A stretch of DNA of 64,000 nt from contig NZ_JAKCFA010000002.1 in the NCBI RefSeq assembly GCF_024198215.1, positions 62,001 through 126,000 of the forward strand, written 5' to 3'. Below the pieces are notes generated by a model. It was not told where the DNA came from. It worked only from the letters and a program-made list of their open reading frames with translations, and ran no database searches. The position numbers were made by a program, and so were the translations under genes. Origin of the DNA: Myxococcus qinghaiensis. GTDB taxonomy: Bacteria; Myxococcota; Myxococcia; Myxococcales; Myxococcaceae. This document shows, one piece after another, positions 1 through 9,634 of this stretch (positions are counted from its first letter, which is position 1; the number at the start of each line of letters is the position of its first letter).

Positions 1-1
1 G

Positions 2-49
2 CAGCGCATGCACCGGACGATGGAGGTCATCACCCAGCCGGTGGACTGA
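2..49 (+). CDS. C-terminal end of an unidentified gene (left edge)
   Basis: One open frame runs from the window edge to a TGA at 47-49 and ends in the residues QRMHRTMEVITQPVD. It stops only 4 bases before the convergent stop of the FadL-type gene, the usual spacing here for tail-to-tail genes. The 15 visible residues match no family I recognise, so the function is unknown. It could also be a chance open frame. Confidence 0.35.
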   Translation, partial: QRMHRTMEVITQPVD

Positions 50-53
50 GGGC

Positions 54-1250
54 CTACAGCGCGTAGCCGAGCGTCACGCCGAGCACGTGCGCGGAGCCGG
101 AGTAGTTGCCCTCCATGCCCGGCGCGGTGCTCTCCGTGTCCGCGAGGAACACGAACTGGTAGCCCACGTCCGCGCGCAGGCCGGAGGGCGTGGTGTAGCC
201 CGCGCCGATGGCCACCTTGAAGCGGTCCGCGTCCGGCAGGTCCGGCGTCAGCGTCTCGGAGGGGCTGGGTGACAGGTCCGCGACGAGGCCCGCGCGCGCC
301 TGGAGCTGGGGCGTGACGGCGTACTCGGCGCCCAGGTGATACTTCGCCTTCGTCGACCACGTCTTGGCGATGGGGTTGTTGAGCGCGGGCGTGTCGGGGA
401 ACTCGATGGCCAGCGCCTCGAAGCTGGACCAGTAGGTGACCTGGGCGTCCAGCGCCACCGTCAGTCGCTCCATCGGGTAGAAGGCCAGGCCGATGGCGAG
501 CGTGGCGGGGAAGGTGACGTCCGCGCTCACGCGCTGGTCCGTCATGCGCTGCTGGAACTCCACCGGGATGTTCTGGAAGTCGGCCTGTCCCTCGAAGGTG
601 ACGGCGACGGAGCTGCGGTAGTGCACGCCCAGCGTCAGCTCACCCGGCAGCAGCTCCGCCTGGAGCCCCGCGTTGAAGCCCACGCCCCACGCGCCGCCGC
701 CCAGGTGGACGGAGCCCTCGCTGTCCAGGAAGTTCAGCGCCCGGCGGATCTCCACCGTGGAGCGAACGATGTCCACGCCCGCGCCCACGCGGATGGCGTC
801 GTGGAGCTGATACGCGACGGTGGGGTTGATGTAGTACGCGGCGAGGTTCGACTGCTGCCCGCGGAAGCGTCCCACGAAGTCGTCTTCCCAGTGGCTGCGC
901 GCGCCATAGGGCGCGTAGGCGCCCACGCCGAACGCGAGCTTCTCGAAGGGGCGAAACACCGCGAAGACATGCGGCGGTGGTGACACCGTCAGCTTCTGTC
1001 CCTGCGTGGAGCCGCCCGTCGGCGTGAACTCCAGAAGCGGGAGGATGCCGGTGTCTCCGACGGTGATGTCCAACGTCTTCACGCCGAGGATGTTGGCCGC
1101 GTTGGAATAGATGGCGGACGAGTCCTCCATCCACGCCGTGGCCGCATTGCCCAGGCCCGTGGCGCGAGCGCTCTGCGTGTCGATCTGAAACCCCGCGGCC
1201 TGGCTTACACCCGCGGCGAGGAGCGTCATGAGTGAGAGCGTTGTCTTCAT
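54..1250 (-). CDS. OmpP1/FadL-family outer-membrane transport protein
   Basis: This is a 398-residue outer-membrane beta-barrel of the FadL/TodX/OmpP1 family, which passes long-chain fatty acids or other hydrophobic compounds through the outer membrane. I start it at the ATG at 1250, where a typical signal peptide begins (MKTTLSLMTLLAAGVSQA). The mature protein opens with AGFQIDTQSARATGLGNA, the conserved FadL N-terminal plug signature. The rest alternates short hydrophobic strands and polar turns and ends in an aliphatic/aromatic strand (LGVTLGYAL), as expected for a barrel. A longer frame to 1322 adds a basic, signal-less extension and is rejected. The gene is divergent from the NRPS and converges on the partial gene at the left edge. 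The family call is firm; the substrate is unknown. Confidence 0.88.
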   Translation of the reverse strand: MKTTLSLMTLLAAGVSQAAGFQIDTQSARATGLGNAATAWMEDSSAIYSNAANILGVKTLDITVGDTGILPLLEFTPTGGSTQGQKLTVSPPPHVFAVFRPFEKLAFGVGAYAPYGARSHWEDDFVGRFRGQQSNLAAYYINPTVAYQLHDAIRVGAGVDIVRSTVEIRRALNFLDSEGSVHLGGGAWGVGFNAGLQAELLPGELTLGVHYRSSVAVTFEGQADFQNIPVEFQQRMTDQRVSADVTFPATLAIGLAFYPMERLTVALDAQVTYWSSFEALAIEFPDTPALNNPIAKTWSTKAKYHLGAEYAVTPQLQARAGLVADLSPSPSETLTPDLPDADRFKVAIGAGYTTPSGLRADVGYQFVFLADTESTAPGMEGNYSGSAHVLGVTLGYAL

Positions 1251-1268
1251 GGTCGGTTTGAATCGCGC

Positions 1269-1301
1269 ACTATAGGACAGTCTGCTTTGGCGCAGTGCGC
1301 C
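1269..1301 (-). promoter_or_regulatory. Candidate promoter and operator of the FadL-type gene
   Basis: Reading on the minus strand, a -10-like TATAGT (1274-1269) lies about 20 bases before the ATG at 1250. Just upstream is a perfect inverted repeat, GGCGCA-G-TGCGCC on the plus strand (1289-1301), about where a -35 element would sit. A repressor bound there would block this promoter. There is no good -35 hexamer, so this is tentative. Confidence 0.35.
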
Positions 1302-1481
1302 GGGCATCCAGGCTTGGAACAATTTTCCGGAAGCCCTGCCCTGAACGCTGCATCCCCGGGTCAGGCGTACACCACGCGCTCAAGTGTGAACCGCTCGTCC
1401 TTGGTAGGGGGGTGCGTGCAATTACACAGGTTTTCTAAGTAAGACTTGTTTTGCCTGGACTCCCCTCTCCAGGGCCCACTC

Positions 1482-4400
1482 ATGACCCAGCCACGCTCCC
1501 AGGACCTCCTCGTAGAGCGAAGCGTCACCCGTGCGGTGGAACCCCGCACCGAGACCGAACGCGCTGTCGCGCACATCTGGAGTGAGGTGTTGAACATCTC
1601 GCAGGTGGGCGCGCTCGACAGTTTCTTCGAGCTGGGTGGCCACTCGCTGCTCGCGACACAGGTGCTCTCGCGCATCCGGACGTCGCTTCGAGTCGAGCTG
1701 TCGCTGCAGGAGATGTTCGACCTGGTGACGGTGTCAGCGCTGGCGGGACGCATCGACGCGCTGGTGGCGTTGCAGCCCGGCGAGGAGCTGGAGCCGCTGC
1801 ACGCGTCGCGCGGGGAGCGGCCGTCGTCGCTGGTGCCGTGCGAGCGGCAGGCGGAGCTGTCCTTCGCGCAGCAGCGGCTGTGGTTCCTGGACCAGTACGC
1901 GCCGGGCAGTCCGCTCTACAACCTGCCGGCCGCGCTGCGGCTGGAAGGCACGCTCGACGTGGCGGCGCTGGAGCGCGCGTTCACGGAGCTGGTGTGTCGA
2001 CATCAATCGTTGCGCACGGTGTTTCCCGCGCGAGACGGCCGGCCGCTCCAGGTGGTGGCTCACGCGGGCAACGCGCCCATGGCCCTGGAGGTGGAGGACC
2101 TGCGCTACCTGCCGGAAGTGGAGCGGGAGGCCATCGCCCTGCGCGCCGTGCGTGAGGAGGCGCGGCGTCCGTTCGACCTGGTGCGCGGGCCGCTCTTGCG
2201 CGCGCGGTTGCTGCGGCTGACGGAGCGCGAGCACGTGGCCGTCGTCACGATGCACCACATCATCTCGGATGCGTGGTCCATCTCCGTGCTCATCCGGGAG
2301 GTGGTGGCGCTCTACGAGGCGTTCAGCGCGGGCTGGCCATCGCCACTGCCGGAGCTCTCCCTCCAGTACGTGGACCACGCGGTGCGACAGCGCGAGCGGC
2401 TTCGGGGCGAGGCGCTGGAGCGACAGCTCACGTGGTGGCGCCAGCAGCTGGAGGGGGCTCCGTCCGCGCTGGAGCTTCCCACAGACCATCCTCGTGTCGC
2501 CGGGGCGTCGAACTCCGGGGCGGTGCTCAAGGTGGAGCTGCCGGTGGGGCTGGTCCGCATGCTGCGTGGCTTCTGTCGCCAGGAGGGGGCCACGTTGTTC
2601 ATGGGACTTCTGGCGGGGCTCCAGGTGTTGTTGTCGCGGTACTCGGGCCAGGACGACATCTGTGTTGGCGCTCCTGTCGCGGGACGCACCTCTCCAGAGA
2701 CGGAAGGATTGATCGGCTTCTTCGTGAACACGCTCGTGCTGCGCACGAAGCTGGACGGCGACCCGACGTTCCGCGAGCTGTTGGGGCGCGTGCGCGAGAC
2801 GACGCTGGGCGCGTACTCCCACCAGGACGTGCCGTTCGAGAAGCTGGTGGAGGTGCTCCAGCCGGAGCGCCAGCCCAAGCGCACGCCGTTCTTCGAGGTG
2901 GCGCTGGTCCTGGTCAACACGCCCATGGCGGCGCTGGAGAGCCCGGGACTGCGCTTCCGTCCGCTGGACGTGGACAGCGGCACGTCGAAGTTCGACTTCA
3001 CGTTGACGCTGAGCGAGACGTCGACGGGACTGTCCGGGACGCTGGAGTACCGCACGGACCTCTACGAGCCCGCGTCCGCCGAGCGACTGGTGACGCATCT
3101 GGAGCGTGTGCTGGAGCGGGCGGTGCTTGCCCCCCAGCTGCGCCTGTCCGAGCTGTCCCTCGTGACGGAGGTGGATCGCCGGCTCGTGCTGGACACCTGG
3201 AACGCGACGTCCACCGAGTCGCGAATCGAGGTCTGTGCGCACGAGCTGGTGGAGGCACAGGCGGCGAGGACACCCGAGGCGGTGGCGGTGGTGTTCGGCG
3301 GCGCGCGGCTGACGTACGCGCAGCTGGAGAAGCGAGCGAATCAGCTGGCGTGGCACCTGGGCGCGGCGGGGGTAGGGGCGGGGGACAGGGTGGGGCTGTG
3401 CATGGAGCGCTCGCTGGAGCAGATGGTGGGGGTGCTGGGGATACTGAAGGCAGGGGCGGCGTACGTACCGCTGGACACGAAGTACCCGGCGGAGCGGCTG
3501 GGGTACATGGTGGGGGATGCGAAGGTGGTGAGGGTGCTGACGAAGGTGAGTCAGCGGGAGGCCTTGCCGAAGTGGGCGCACCCGCTGGCGCTGTGCGTGG
3601 ATGAAGAAGCGGGGGAGGTGGCGAAGCGGCCGGACATGACGCCCCCGAGGGCGGTGCCACCGGGAGGCACCTGCTACGTGGTGTACACGTCGGGGAGCAC
3701 GGGCAAGCCGAAGGGCGTGGCGCTGTCGCACGCGGCGCTGTGCAACCTGCTGCTGTGGCAGCGGGCGCACTCGGTGAAGGCGGAGGCGACGACGTTGCAG
3801 TTCGCGTCGCTGAGCTTCGACGTGTCCTTCCAGGAAATCTTCTCGACGTGGAGCGCGGGCGGGACGCTGGTGGTGCCGCCGGCGGCGCTGAGGCAGGACG
3901 TGCCAGCGCTGCTGGACTTCATGGTGAGTCACCGGGTGGAGCGACTCTTCCTGCCCTTCGTCGCGCTGCAGGCGCTGGCGGACGCGGTGGCGCACGGGGC
4001 GAGCGTGCCGTCGACGTTGAGGGAAGTGGTGACGGCGGGAGAGCAGCTGCAGGTGACGCCCGCGGTGGTGGCCCTCTTCGAGAAGCTGCCGGGGTGCGTG
4101 CTGGAGAACCAGTACGGCCCCTCGGAGACGCACGTGGTGAGCGCGCACCGGCTGAAGGGGCCACCGGCGAGCTGGCCCAGACTGCCGCCGATTGGGGTGC
4201 CGCTGCCGGACACCAAGCTGCTGGTGTTGGACGGGCAGGGGAGGCTGTGTCCGATTGGAGTGGCGGGGGAGCTCTACATCGGCGGAGCACAGCTGGCGCA
4301 GGGCTACCACGAGAGGGCGGAGCTGACGGCGAGGCGCTTCGTGCCGGACGGGTACACGCGCGAGGCGGGGGCGAGGCTGTACCGGACGGGAGACAGGGCG

Positions 4401-7400
4401 AGGTGGAGGGGAGACGGAGTGGTGGAGTTCCTGGGCCGGCTGGACGCGCAGGTGAAGGTGCGGGGCTTCCGGGTGGAGCTGGGCGAGGTGGAGGCGGCGC
4501 TGAGGGAGCTGGCCGGAGTGAGGGACGCGGCGGCGGGAGTGCATGAGGACGCGCCCGGGGACAAGCGGCTGGTGGGGTACGTGGTGCTGAGGGCGGGGGC
4601 CGCATGGGAGCCGGAGGTGGTGCGCGAGGCGCTGGCGAGGAAGCTGCCGGAGCACATGGTGCCCCCCGCGTTGATGAAGCTGGAGGCATTGCCGCTGACG
4701 CCGAGCGGGAAGCTGGCTCGGGGGAAGCTGCCGGCACCGAACGTGGAGAGCCTGCGCGGCGCGGCGCCCTTCGTGGCGCCACGAGACACTCTCGAGGAGC
4801 AACTGGCGGAGGCCTTCGCCTCGGTACTGAAGCTGCCGCGCGTCAGCGTCACCGACAGCTTCTTCAGCATGGGCGGCCATTCCCTGCTGGCGACACAGGT
4901 GGTGGCGCGCATCCGCTCGCTGCTCAAGGCGGAGGTCCCCCTGCGGACCCTCTTCGAAGCGCCTTCCGTCGCGGCGCTGGCGAAGCGCATCGAGACGGAT
5001 GTGCGGCTCCAGCCGGGAAACGCTCCTCAGTCGATGCTCGCGCGAGCGCGGGCTCGGATCCGAAGTTCAAACGAGCAGGGAGACACGGAGGAAGAGATGC
5101 TCTCTTTTGCCCAGCAGCGGCTGTGGTTCCTGGACCAGTACAGGCCCGGCAGCCCGCTCTACAACATCCCCGCCGCGCTCCGGTTGAAGGGGGCCCTGGA
5201 TGTGCCGGCCCTGGAGCGGGCCTTCACGGAGCTGGTGCGACGCCATCAGTCCCTGCGCACCGTCTTCCAATCCCGCGAGGGCAAGCCCGTCCAGGTCATC
5301 TCCCTCAGAGCGCCTCCGCGGATGCGACTGCCGCTTCAGGACCTGGCGTCGCTGCCGGAGTCCGAGAAGGAAGCAGAGGCGCTGCGGCTGGTCTGGGCCG
5401 AGGCCCGACGGCCGTTCGATTTGACGCGCGGCCCCCTGCTTCGTACGGGGCTGGTGCGGCTTGACGCCCACGAGCACCTTTTGCTCGTGACGATGCACCA
5501 CATCATCGCGGACGCCTGGTCCATCGCCGTACTCATCCGAGAGGTCGTCACCCTCTATGAGGCCTTCAGCGTGGGGCGGCATTCCCCGCTGTCGGAGCTG
5601 GGCCTCCAATACGTGGACTACGCCGTCCAACAGCGCGAGTGGCTCCAGGGAGACGTCCTGGAGCGGCAGCTCGCCTGGTGGAAGCAACAGCTCGAAGGGG
5701 CCCCCGCTTCACTGGAGCTTCCCACGGACCGGCCTCGCCCCCTGGATGCTCGCAATCCGGGCACGGTGCTCAAGGTGGAGTTCTCCCGGGAGCTGACGCG
5801 GGGCCTCGTGAGCCTGTGCCAGCGAGAGGGCGCCACGCTGTTCATGGGACTGCTCGCGGGCCTCCAGGCCTTGTTGTCGCGGTACTCGGGGCAGGACGAC
5901 ATCTGCGTGGGTGCGCCCATCGCGGGTCGCCAGCAGATGGAGACCGAGGAGCTCATCGGCTTCTTCGTGAACACGCTGGTGCTGCGCACGAAGCTGGACG
6001 GCGACCCGACGTTCCGCGAGTTGTTGGGGCGCGTGCGCGAGACGACGCTGGGCGCGTACTCACACCAGGACGTGCCGTTCGAGAAGCTGGTGGAAGTGCT
6101 TCAGCCGGAGCGCCTGCCGGGACACACGCCGTTCTTCCAGGTGGCGATGGTGTTGCTCAACACTCCGCCCATGGAGCTGGCCACGCCGGGGCTCTCCTTC
6201 GAACACGTGGACGTGAACAGCGGCACGTCGAAGTTCGACTTCACGCTGATGCTCCGCGAGACGCCCACCGGTCTCACGGGCACGCTGGAGTACCGCACGG
6301 ACCTCTACGAGCCCGCGTCCGCCGAGCGCCTCGTGGCACACCTGCAACGGCTGCTCGAAGGCGCCATCGCCAATCCGCTCCAACGCGTGTCCGGACTGCC
6401 GCTCGTCTCCGACGCGGACCGGCGGCTGGTGCTGGAAGCCTGGAACACCTCCGCGACGGGACCGCGCTGGGAGGTCTGCGCGCACGAGCTGGTGGAGGCA
6501 CAGGCGGCGAGGACACCCGAGGCGGTGGCGGTGGTGTTTGGAGGCGCGCGGCTGACGTACGCGCAGTTGGAGAAGCGGGCGAATCAACTGGCGTGGCACC
6601 TGGGGGCGGCGGGGGTAGGGGCGGGGGACCGGGTGGGGCTGTGCATGGAGCGCTCGCTGGAGCAGATGGTGGGGGTGCTGGGGATATTGAAGGCGGGTGC
6701 GGCGTACGTGCCGCTGGACACGAAGTACCCGGCGGAGCGGCTGGGGTACATGGTGGGGGATGCGAAGGTGGTGAGGGTGCTGACGAAGGTGAGTCAGCGG
6801 GAGGCCTTGCCGAAGTGGGCGCACCCGCTGGCGCTGTGCGTGGATGAAGAAGCGGGGGAGGTGGCGAAGCGGCCGGACATGACGCCCCCGAGGGCGGTGC
6901 CGCCGGGAGGCACCTGCTACGTGGTGTACACGTCGGGGAGCACGGGCAAGCCGAAGGGGGTGGCGCTGTCGCACGCGGCGCTGTGCAACCTGCTGCTGTG
7001 GCAGCGGGCGCACTCGGTGAAGGCGGAGGCGACGACGTTGCAGTTCGCGTCGCTGAGCTTCGACGTGTCATTCCAGGAAATCTTCTCGACGTGGAGCGCG
7101 GGCGGGACGCTGGTGGTGCCGCCGGCGGCGCTGAGGCAGGACGTGCCAGCACTGCTGGACTTCATGGTGAGTCACCGGGTGGAGCGACTCTTCCTGCCCT
7201 TCGTCGCGCTGCAGGCGCTGGCGGACGCGGTGGCGCACGGGGCGAGCGTGCCGTCGACGTTGAGGGAGGTGGTGACGGCGGGAGAGCAGCTGCAGGTGAC
7301 GCCCGCGGTGGTGGCCCTCTTCGAGAAGCTGCCGGGGTGCGTGCTGGAGAACCAGTACGGCCCGTCGGAGACGCACGTGGTGAGCGCGCACCGGCTGAAG

Positions 7401-9626
7401 GGGCCGCCAGCGAGCTGGCCCAGGCTGCCGCCCATTGGGGTGCCGCTGCCAGACACCAAGCTGCTGGTGTTGGACGGGCAGGGGAGGCTGTGTCCGATTG
7501 GCGTGGCGGGAGAGCTCTACATCGGCGGAGCACAGCTGGCGCAGGGCTACCACGAGAGGGCGGAGCTGACGGCGAGGCGCTTCGTACCGGACGGGTACAC
7601 GCGAGAGGCGGGGGCGAGGCTGTACCGGACGGGAGACAGGGCGAGGTGGCGAGGGGACGGAGTGGTGGAGTTCCTGGGCCGACTCGACGCGCAGGTGAAG
7701 GTGCGGGGCTTCCGGGTGGAGCTGGGCGAGGTGGAGGCGGCGCTGCGGGAGTTGGCCGGAGTGAGGGACGCGGCGGCGGGAGTGCATGAGGACGCGCCCG
7801 GGGACAAGCGACTGGTGGGGTACGTGGTGCTGAGGGCGGGGGCGGCGTGGGAGCCGGAGGTGCTGCGCGAGGCGCTGGCGAGGAAGCTGCCGGAGCACAT
7901 GGTGCCCCCCGCGTTGATGAAGCTGGAGGCATTGCCGCTGACGCCGAGTGGGAAGCTGGCGCGAGGCAAGCTGCCAGCACCGAACGTGGAGAGCCTGCGC
8001 GGCGCGGCGCCCTTCGTGGCGCCGAGAGATGAGATGGAAGCGCGGTTGGCGGAGGCGTTCGCCTCGGTGTTGAAGCTGCCGCGCGTCAGCGTCACCGACA
8101 GCTTCTTCAGCATGGGCGGCCATTCCCTGCTGGCGACCCAGTTGGTGTCCCGCCTCCGCTCCCAGCTCAAGGCGGAGGTGCACCTCAAGACGTTGTTCGA
8201 AGCGCCCTCCGTCGCCGCGCTGGCCAGACGACTCGAGTCCTCGCCGCGTGAGCCGCTGAGCGTGCTGCCTCCGCTGGTGCGCGCGTCGCGCGACTCACTC
8301 CCGCCGCTGTCCTACTCCCAGGAGCGACTGTGGCGGTTGTTCAAGGCGAACCCCACGTCCACGGCCTACAACCAGCCCGCGGCGTACCGGTTCAAGGGCG
8401 CGCTGAAGTTGGATGCGCTCCGCGCCGCGGTCCAGGGACTGGTGGATCGCCACGCGTCGCTGCGCACCACGTTCAGCGAGGAGGACGGCAGGCCGGTTCA
8501 GAAGGTCGCCGAGTCGATGCGAATCGACCTGCCGCTGGAGGACTTCCGGGGGCGGGAGGACGCGGAGACGGAGCTGCTCCGGCGCATCGCGGAGGATGCG
8601 CGCCGGCCCTTCGACCTCACGCGAGGGCCGCTCGTGCGCGGCTCGCTCATCCGACTGGCGGATGACGAGCACCTGTTCATCTTCAGCAAGCACCACATCC
8701 TCTCGGATGGCTGGTCGGAGAGCATCATCACCCGCGAGGTGGTGCACCTGTACTCCGCCTTCGCGCGGGGCGAGACGCCCACGCTGCCGCCGCTCGACAT
8801 CCAGTATCCGGACTACGCGGCCTGGCAGCGCCGGTGGCTCTCCGGCGCGGAGCTGGAGACCCGGCTCGACTACTGGCGCGGCGCCCTGGCCAAGGCCCCG
8901 AAGCTGCTCAACCTCCCCGTCGACAAGCCCCGGCCCGATACCCGCACGTTCAACGGCACGTCGATCTCCGTATCGCTGGGCCGCGCGCGCAGCGACGCCC
9001 TCAACCTGCTCTGCCAGCGGGAGCGGGTGACGCCCTTCATGGCGCTCCTGTCGCTCTTCGGCACCTTGCTGTGTCACCGGGCGCGTCAGGAGGAGATTGT
9101 CATCGGCTCGCCCATCGCCAACCGGGCGCTGCCGGAGCTGGAGTCGCTCATCGGCCTCTTCGTCAACACCGTGGCCCTGCACGTGGACCTGCGCGGCAAC
9201 CCGAGCTTCCGCCAGCTCCTGTCGCGGGTCCGCGACGTCACGCTGGGCGCCTACGCGCACCAGGAGGTGCCTGTCGACCAGGTGGTGGACACCCTCGTCC
9301 CCCAGCGACAGCTGAACCGGGCGCCACTCTTCCAGGTGATGTTCGTCCTCCAGAACACGCCCATGGAAGCGCTGGTGCTCCCGGAGCTGACCCTGGTCCC
9401 CATGCCCGCGGACCGGGGCGCGTCCATCTACGAGCTGACGCTGTCGCTGCAGGAGCGCGCGGACGGCTTCTCCGGCTTGCTGGAGTTCAACACCGACCTC
9501 TTCGAGCCCGACACGCCCAGACGGCTGCGCGAAGCCTTCACCGTGCTCCTGGAGCGGGTGCTGGCGTCGCCGGACATGGCGGTCGGAATCGATGCGGTGG
9601 TCCCCGGATTCGAAGTGCAGGAGTGA
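1482..9626 (+). CDS. Non-ribosomal peptide synthetase, T-C-A-T-C-A-T-C
   Basis: A 2,714-residue NRPS. Domains in order: carrier T1 (about 25-95, Ser55 in GGHSLL); C1 (about 125-560, HHIISDAWS from 258); A1 (583-1100, YTSGSTGKPKG core); T2 (Ser1134); C2 (about 1207-1640, HHIIADAWS from 1339); A2 (1664-2181); T3 (Ser2215); C3 (about 2273-2700, HHILSDGWS from 2404). There is no initiating A domain, no epimerase and no thioesterase or reductase, so T1 must be charged in trans and C3 probably releases the chain by condensation with an amine. Both A domains show FDVSFQEIF, LFLPF, VVTAGE and NQYGPSETHVV. My Stachelhaus reading is D-V-Q-F-V-A-Q-V-V-K, closest in form to proline-type codes (inference). 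The ATG at 1482 was chosen; an in-frame TTG at 1446 adds 12 unlikely residues. The downstream oxoamine synthase starts 8 bases after the stop. Confidence 0.95.
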   Translation: MTQPRSQDLLVERSVTRAVEPRTETERAVAHIWSEVLNISQVGALDSFFELGGHSLLATQVLSRIRTSLRVELSLQEMFDLVTVSALAGRIDALVALQPGEELEPLHASRGERPSSLVPCERQAELSFAQQRLWFLDQYAPGSPLYNLPAALRLEGTLDVAALERAFTELVCRHQSLRTVFPARDGRPLQVVAHAGNAPMALEVEDLRYLPEVEREAIALRAVREEARRPFDLVRGPLLRARLLRLTEREHVAVVTMHHIISDAWSISVLIREVVALYEAFSAGWPSPLPELSLQYVDHAVRQRERLRGEALERQLTWWRQQLEGAPSALELPTDHPRVAGASNSGAVLKVELPVGLVRMLRGFCRQEGATLFMGLLAGLQVLLSRYSGQDDICVGAPVAGRTSPETEGLIGFFVNTLVLRTKLDGDPTFRELLGRVRETTLGAYSHQDVPFEKLVEVLQPERQPKRTPFFEVALVLVNTPMAALESPGLRFRPLDVDSGTSKFDFTLTLSETSTGLSGTLEYRTDLYEPASAERLVTHLERVLERAVLAPQLRLSELSLVTEVDRRLVLDTWNATSTESRIEVCAHELVEAQAARTPEAVAVVFGGARLTYAQLEKRANQLAWHLGAAGVGAGDRVGLCMERSLEQMVGVLGILKAGAAYVPLDTKYPAERLGYMVGDAKVVRVLTKVSQREALPKWAHPLALCVDEEAGEVAKRPDMTPPRAVPPGGTCYVVYTSGSTGKPKGVALSHAALCNLLLWQRAHSVKAEATTLQFASLSFDVSFQEIFSTWSAGGTLVVPPAALRQDVPALLDFMVSHRVERLFLPFVALQALADAVAHGASVPSTLREVVTAGEQLQVTPAVVALFEKLPGCVLENQYGPSETHVVSAHRLKGPPASWPRLPPIGVPLPDTKLLVLDGQGRLCPIGVAGELYIGGAQLAQGYHERAELTARRFVPDGYTREAGARLYRTGDRARWRGDGVVEFLGRLDAQVKVRGFRVELGEVEAALRELAGVRDAAAGVHEDAPGDKRLVGYVVLRAGAAWEPEVVREALARKLPEHMVPPALMKLEALPLTPSGKLARGKLPAPNVESLRGAAPFVAPRDTLEEQLAEAFASVLKLPRVSVTDSFFSMGGHSLLATQVVARIRSLLKAEVPLRTLFEAPSVAALAKRIETDVRLQPGNAPQSMLARARARIRSSNEQGDTEEEMLSFAQQRLWFLDQYRPGSPLYNIPAALRLKGALDVPALERAFTELVRRHQSLRTVFQSREGKPVQVISLRAPPRMRLPLQDLASLPESEKEAEALRLVWAEARRPFDLTRGPLLRTGLVRLDAHEHLLLVTMHHIIADAWSIAVLIREVVTLYEAFSVGRHSPLSELGLQYVDYAVQQREWLQGDVLERQLAWWKQQLEGAPASLELPTDRPRPLDARNPGTVLKVEFSRELTRGLVSLCQREGATLFMGLLAGLQALLSRYSGQDDICVGAPIAGRQQMETEELIGFFVNTLVLRTKLDGDPTFRELLGRVRETTLGAYSHQDVPFEKLVEVLQPERLPGHTPFFQVAMVLLNTPPMELATPGLSFEHVDVNSGTSKFDFTLMLRETPTGLTGTLEYRTDLYEPASAERLVAHLQRLLEGAIANPLQRVSGLPLVSDADRRLVLEAWNTSATGPRWEVCAHELVEAQAARTPEAVAVVFGGARLTYAQLEKRANQLAWHLGAAGVGAGDRVGLCMERSLEQMVGVLGILKAGAAYVPLDTKYPAERLGYMVGDAKVVRVLTKVSQREALPKWAHPLALCVDEEAGEVAKRPDMTPPRAVPPGGTCYVVYTSGSTGKPKGVALSHAALCNLLLWQRAHSVKAEATTLQFASLSFDVSFQEIFSTWSAGGTLVVPPAALRQDVPALLDFMVSHRVERLFLPFVALQALADAVAHGASVPSTLREVVTAGEQLQVTPAVVALFEKLPGCVLENQYGPSETHVVSAHRLKGPPASWPRLPPIGVPLPDTKLLVLDGQGRLCPIGVAGELYIGGAQLAQGYHERAELTARRFVPDGYTREAGARLYRTGDRARWRGDGVVEFLGRLDAQVKVRGFRVELGEVEAALRELAGVRDAAAGVHEDAPGDKRLVGYVVLRAGAAWEPEVLREALARKLPEHMVPPALMKLEALPLTPSGKLARGKLPAPNVESLRGAAPFVAPRDEMEARLAEAFASVLKLPRVSVTDSFFSMGGHSLLATQLVSRLRSQLKAEVHLKTLFEAPSVAALARRLESSPREPLSVLPPLVRASRDSLPPLSYSQERLWRLFKANPTSTAYNQPAAYRFKGALKLDALRAAVQGLVDRHASLRTTFSEEDGRPVQKVAESMRIDLPLEDFRGREDAETELLRRIAEDARRPFDLTRGPLVRGSLIRLADDEHLFIFSKHHILSDGWSESIITREVVHLYSAFARGETPTLPPLDIQYPDYAAWQRRWLSGAELETRLDYWRGALAKAPKLLNLPVDKPRPDTRTFNGTSISVSLGRARSDALNLLCQRERVTPFMALLSLFGTLLCHRARQEEIVIGSPIANRALPELESLIGLFVNTVALHVDLRGNPSFRQLLSRVRDVTLGAYAHQEVPVDQVVDTLVPQRQLNRAPLFQVMFVLQNTPMEALVLPELTLVPMPADRGASIYELTLSLQERADGFSGLLEFNTDLFEPDTPRRLREAFTVLLERVLASPDMAVGIDAVVPGFEVQE
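3228..4898 (+). repeat. Long direct repeat, copy 1 (A1 domain plus start of T2)
   Basis: This block is nearly identical to 6471-8141, at an offset of exactly 3,243 bases. The encoded A domains differ at one residue (PEVV here, PEVL in copy 2), and the DNA differs only by scattered single bases. Identity begins at the GAG codon after the C-A linker and is interrupted by a few codons near 4781-4800. It resumes through the GGHSLL carrier motif. It uses AGG arginine and GGG glycine codons noticeably more than the flanking C domains. This points to recent duplication or gene conversion. Confidence 0.9.
6471..8141 (+). repeat. Long direct repeat, copy 2 (A2 domain plus start of T3)
   Basis: Second copy of the block at 3228-4898. 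Both edges fall at domain junctions: the C-A linker upstream and just past the carrier-protein serine motif downstream. The unit copied is therefore a functional A-T cassette. The C domains on either side are related but clearly more diverged than the A blocks. Confidence 0.9.
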
Positions 9627-9634
9627 GCGCCGTC

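Noticed and set aside
54..1250. FadL-type gene as part of the NRPS cluster
   Set aside because: It is transcribed in the opposite direction with its own promoter-like sequence, and no feature ties it to the pathway beyond adjacency.
1734..4880. Very long open frame on the minus strand opposite the NRPS
   Set aside because: Its translation is Arg/His/Gln/Pro repeats typical of the antisense of high-GC coding DNA; the plus strand has clear NRPS domains.
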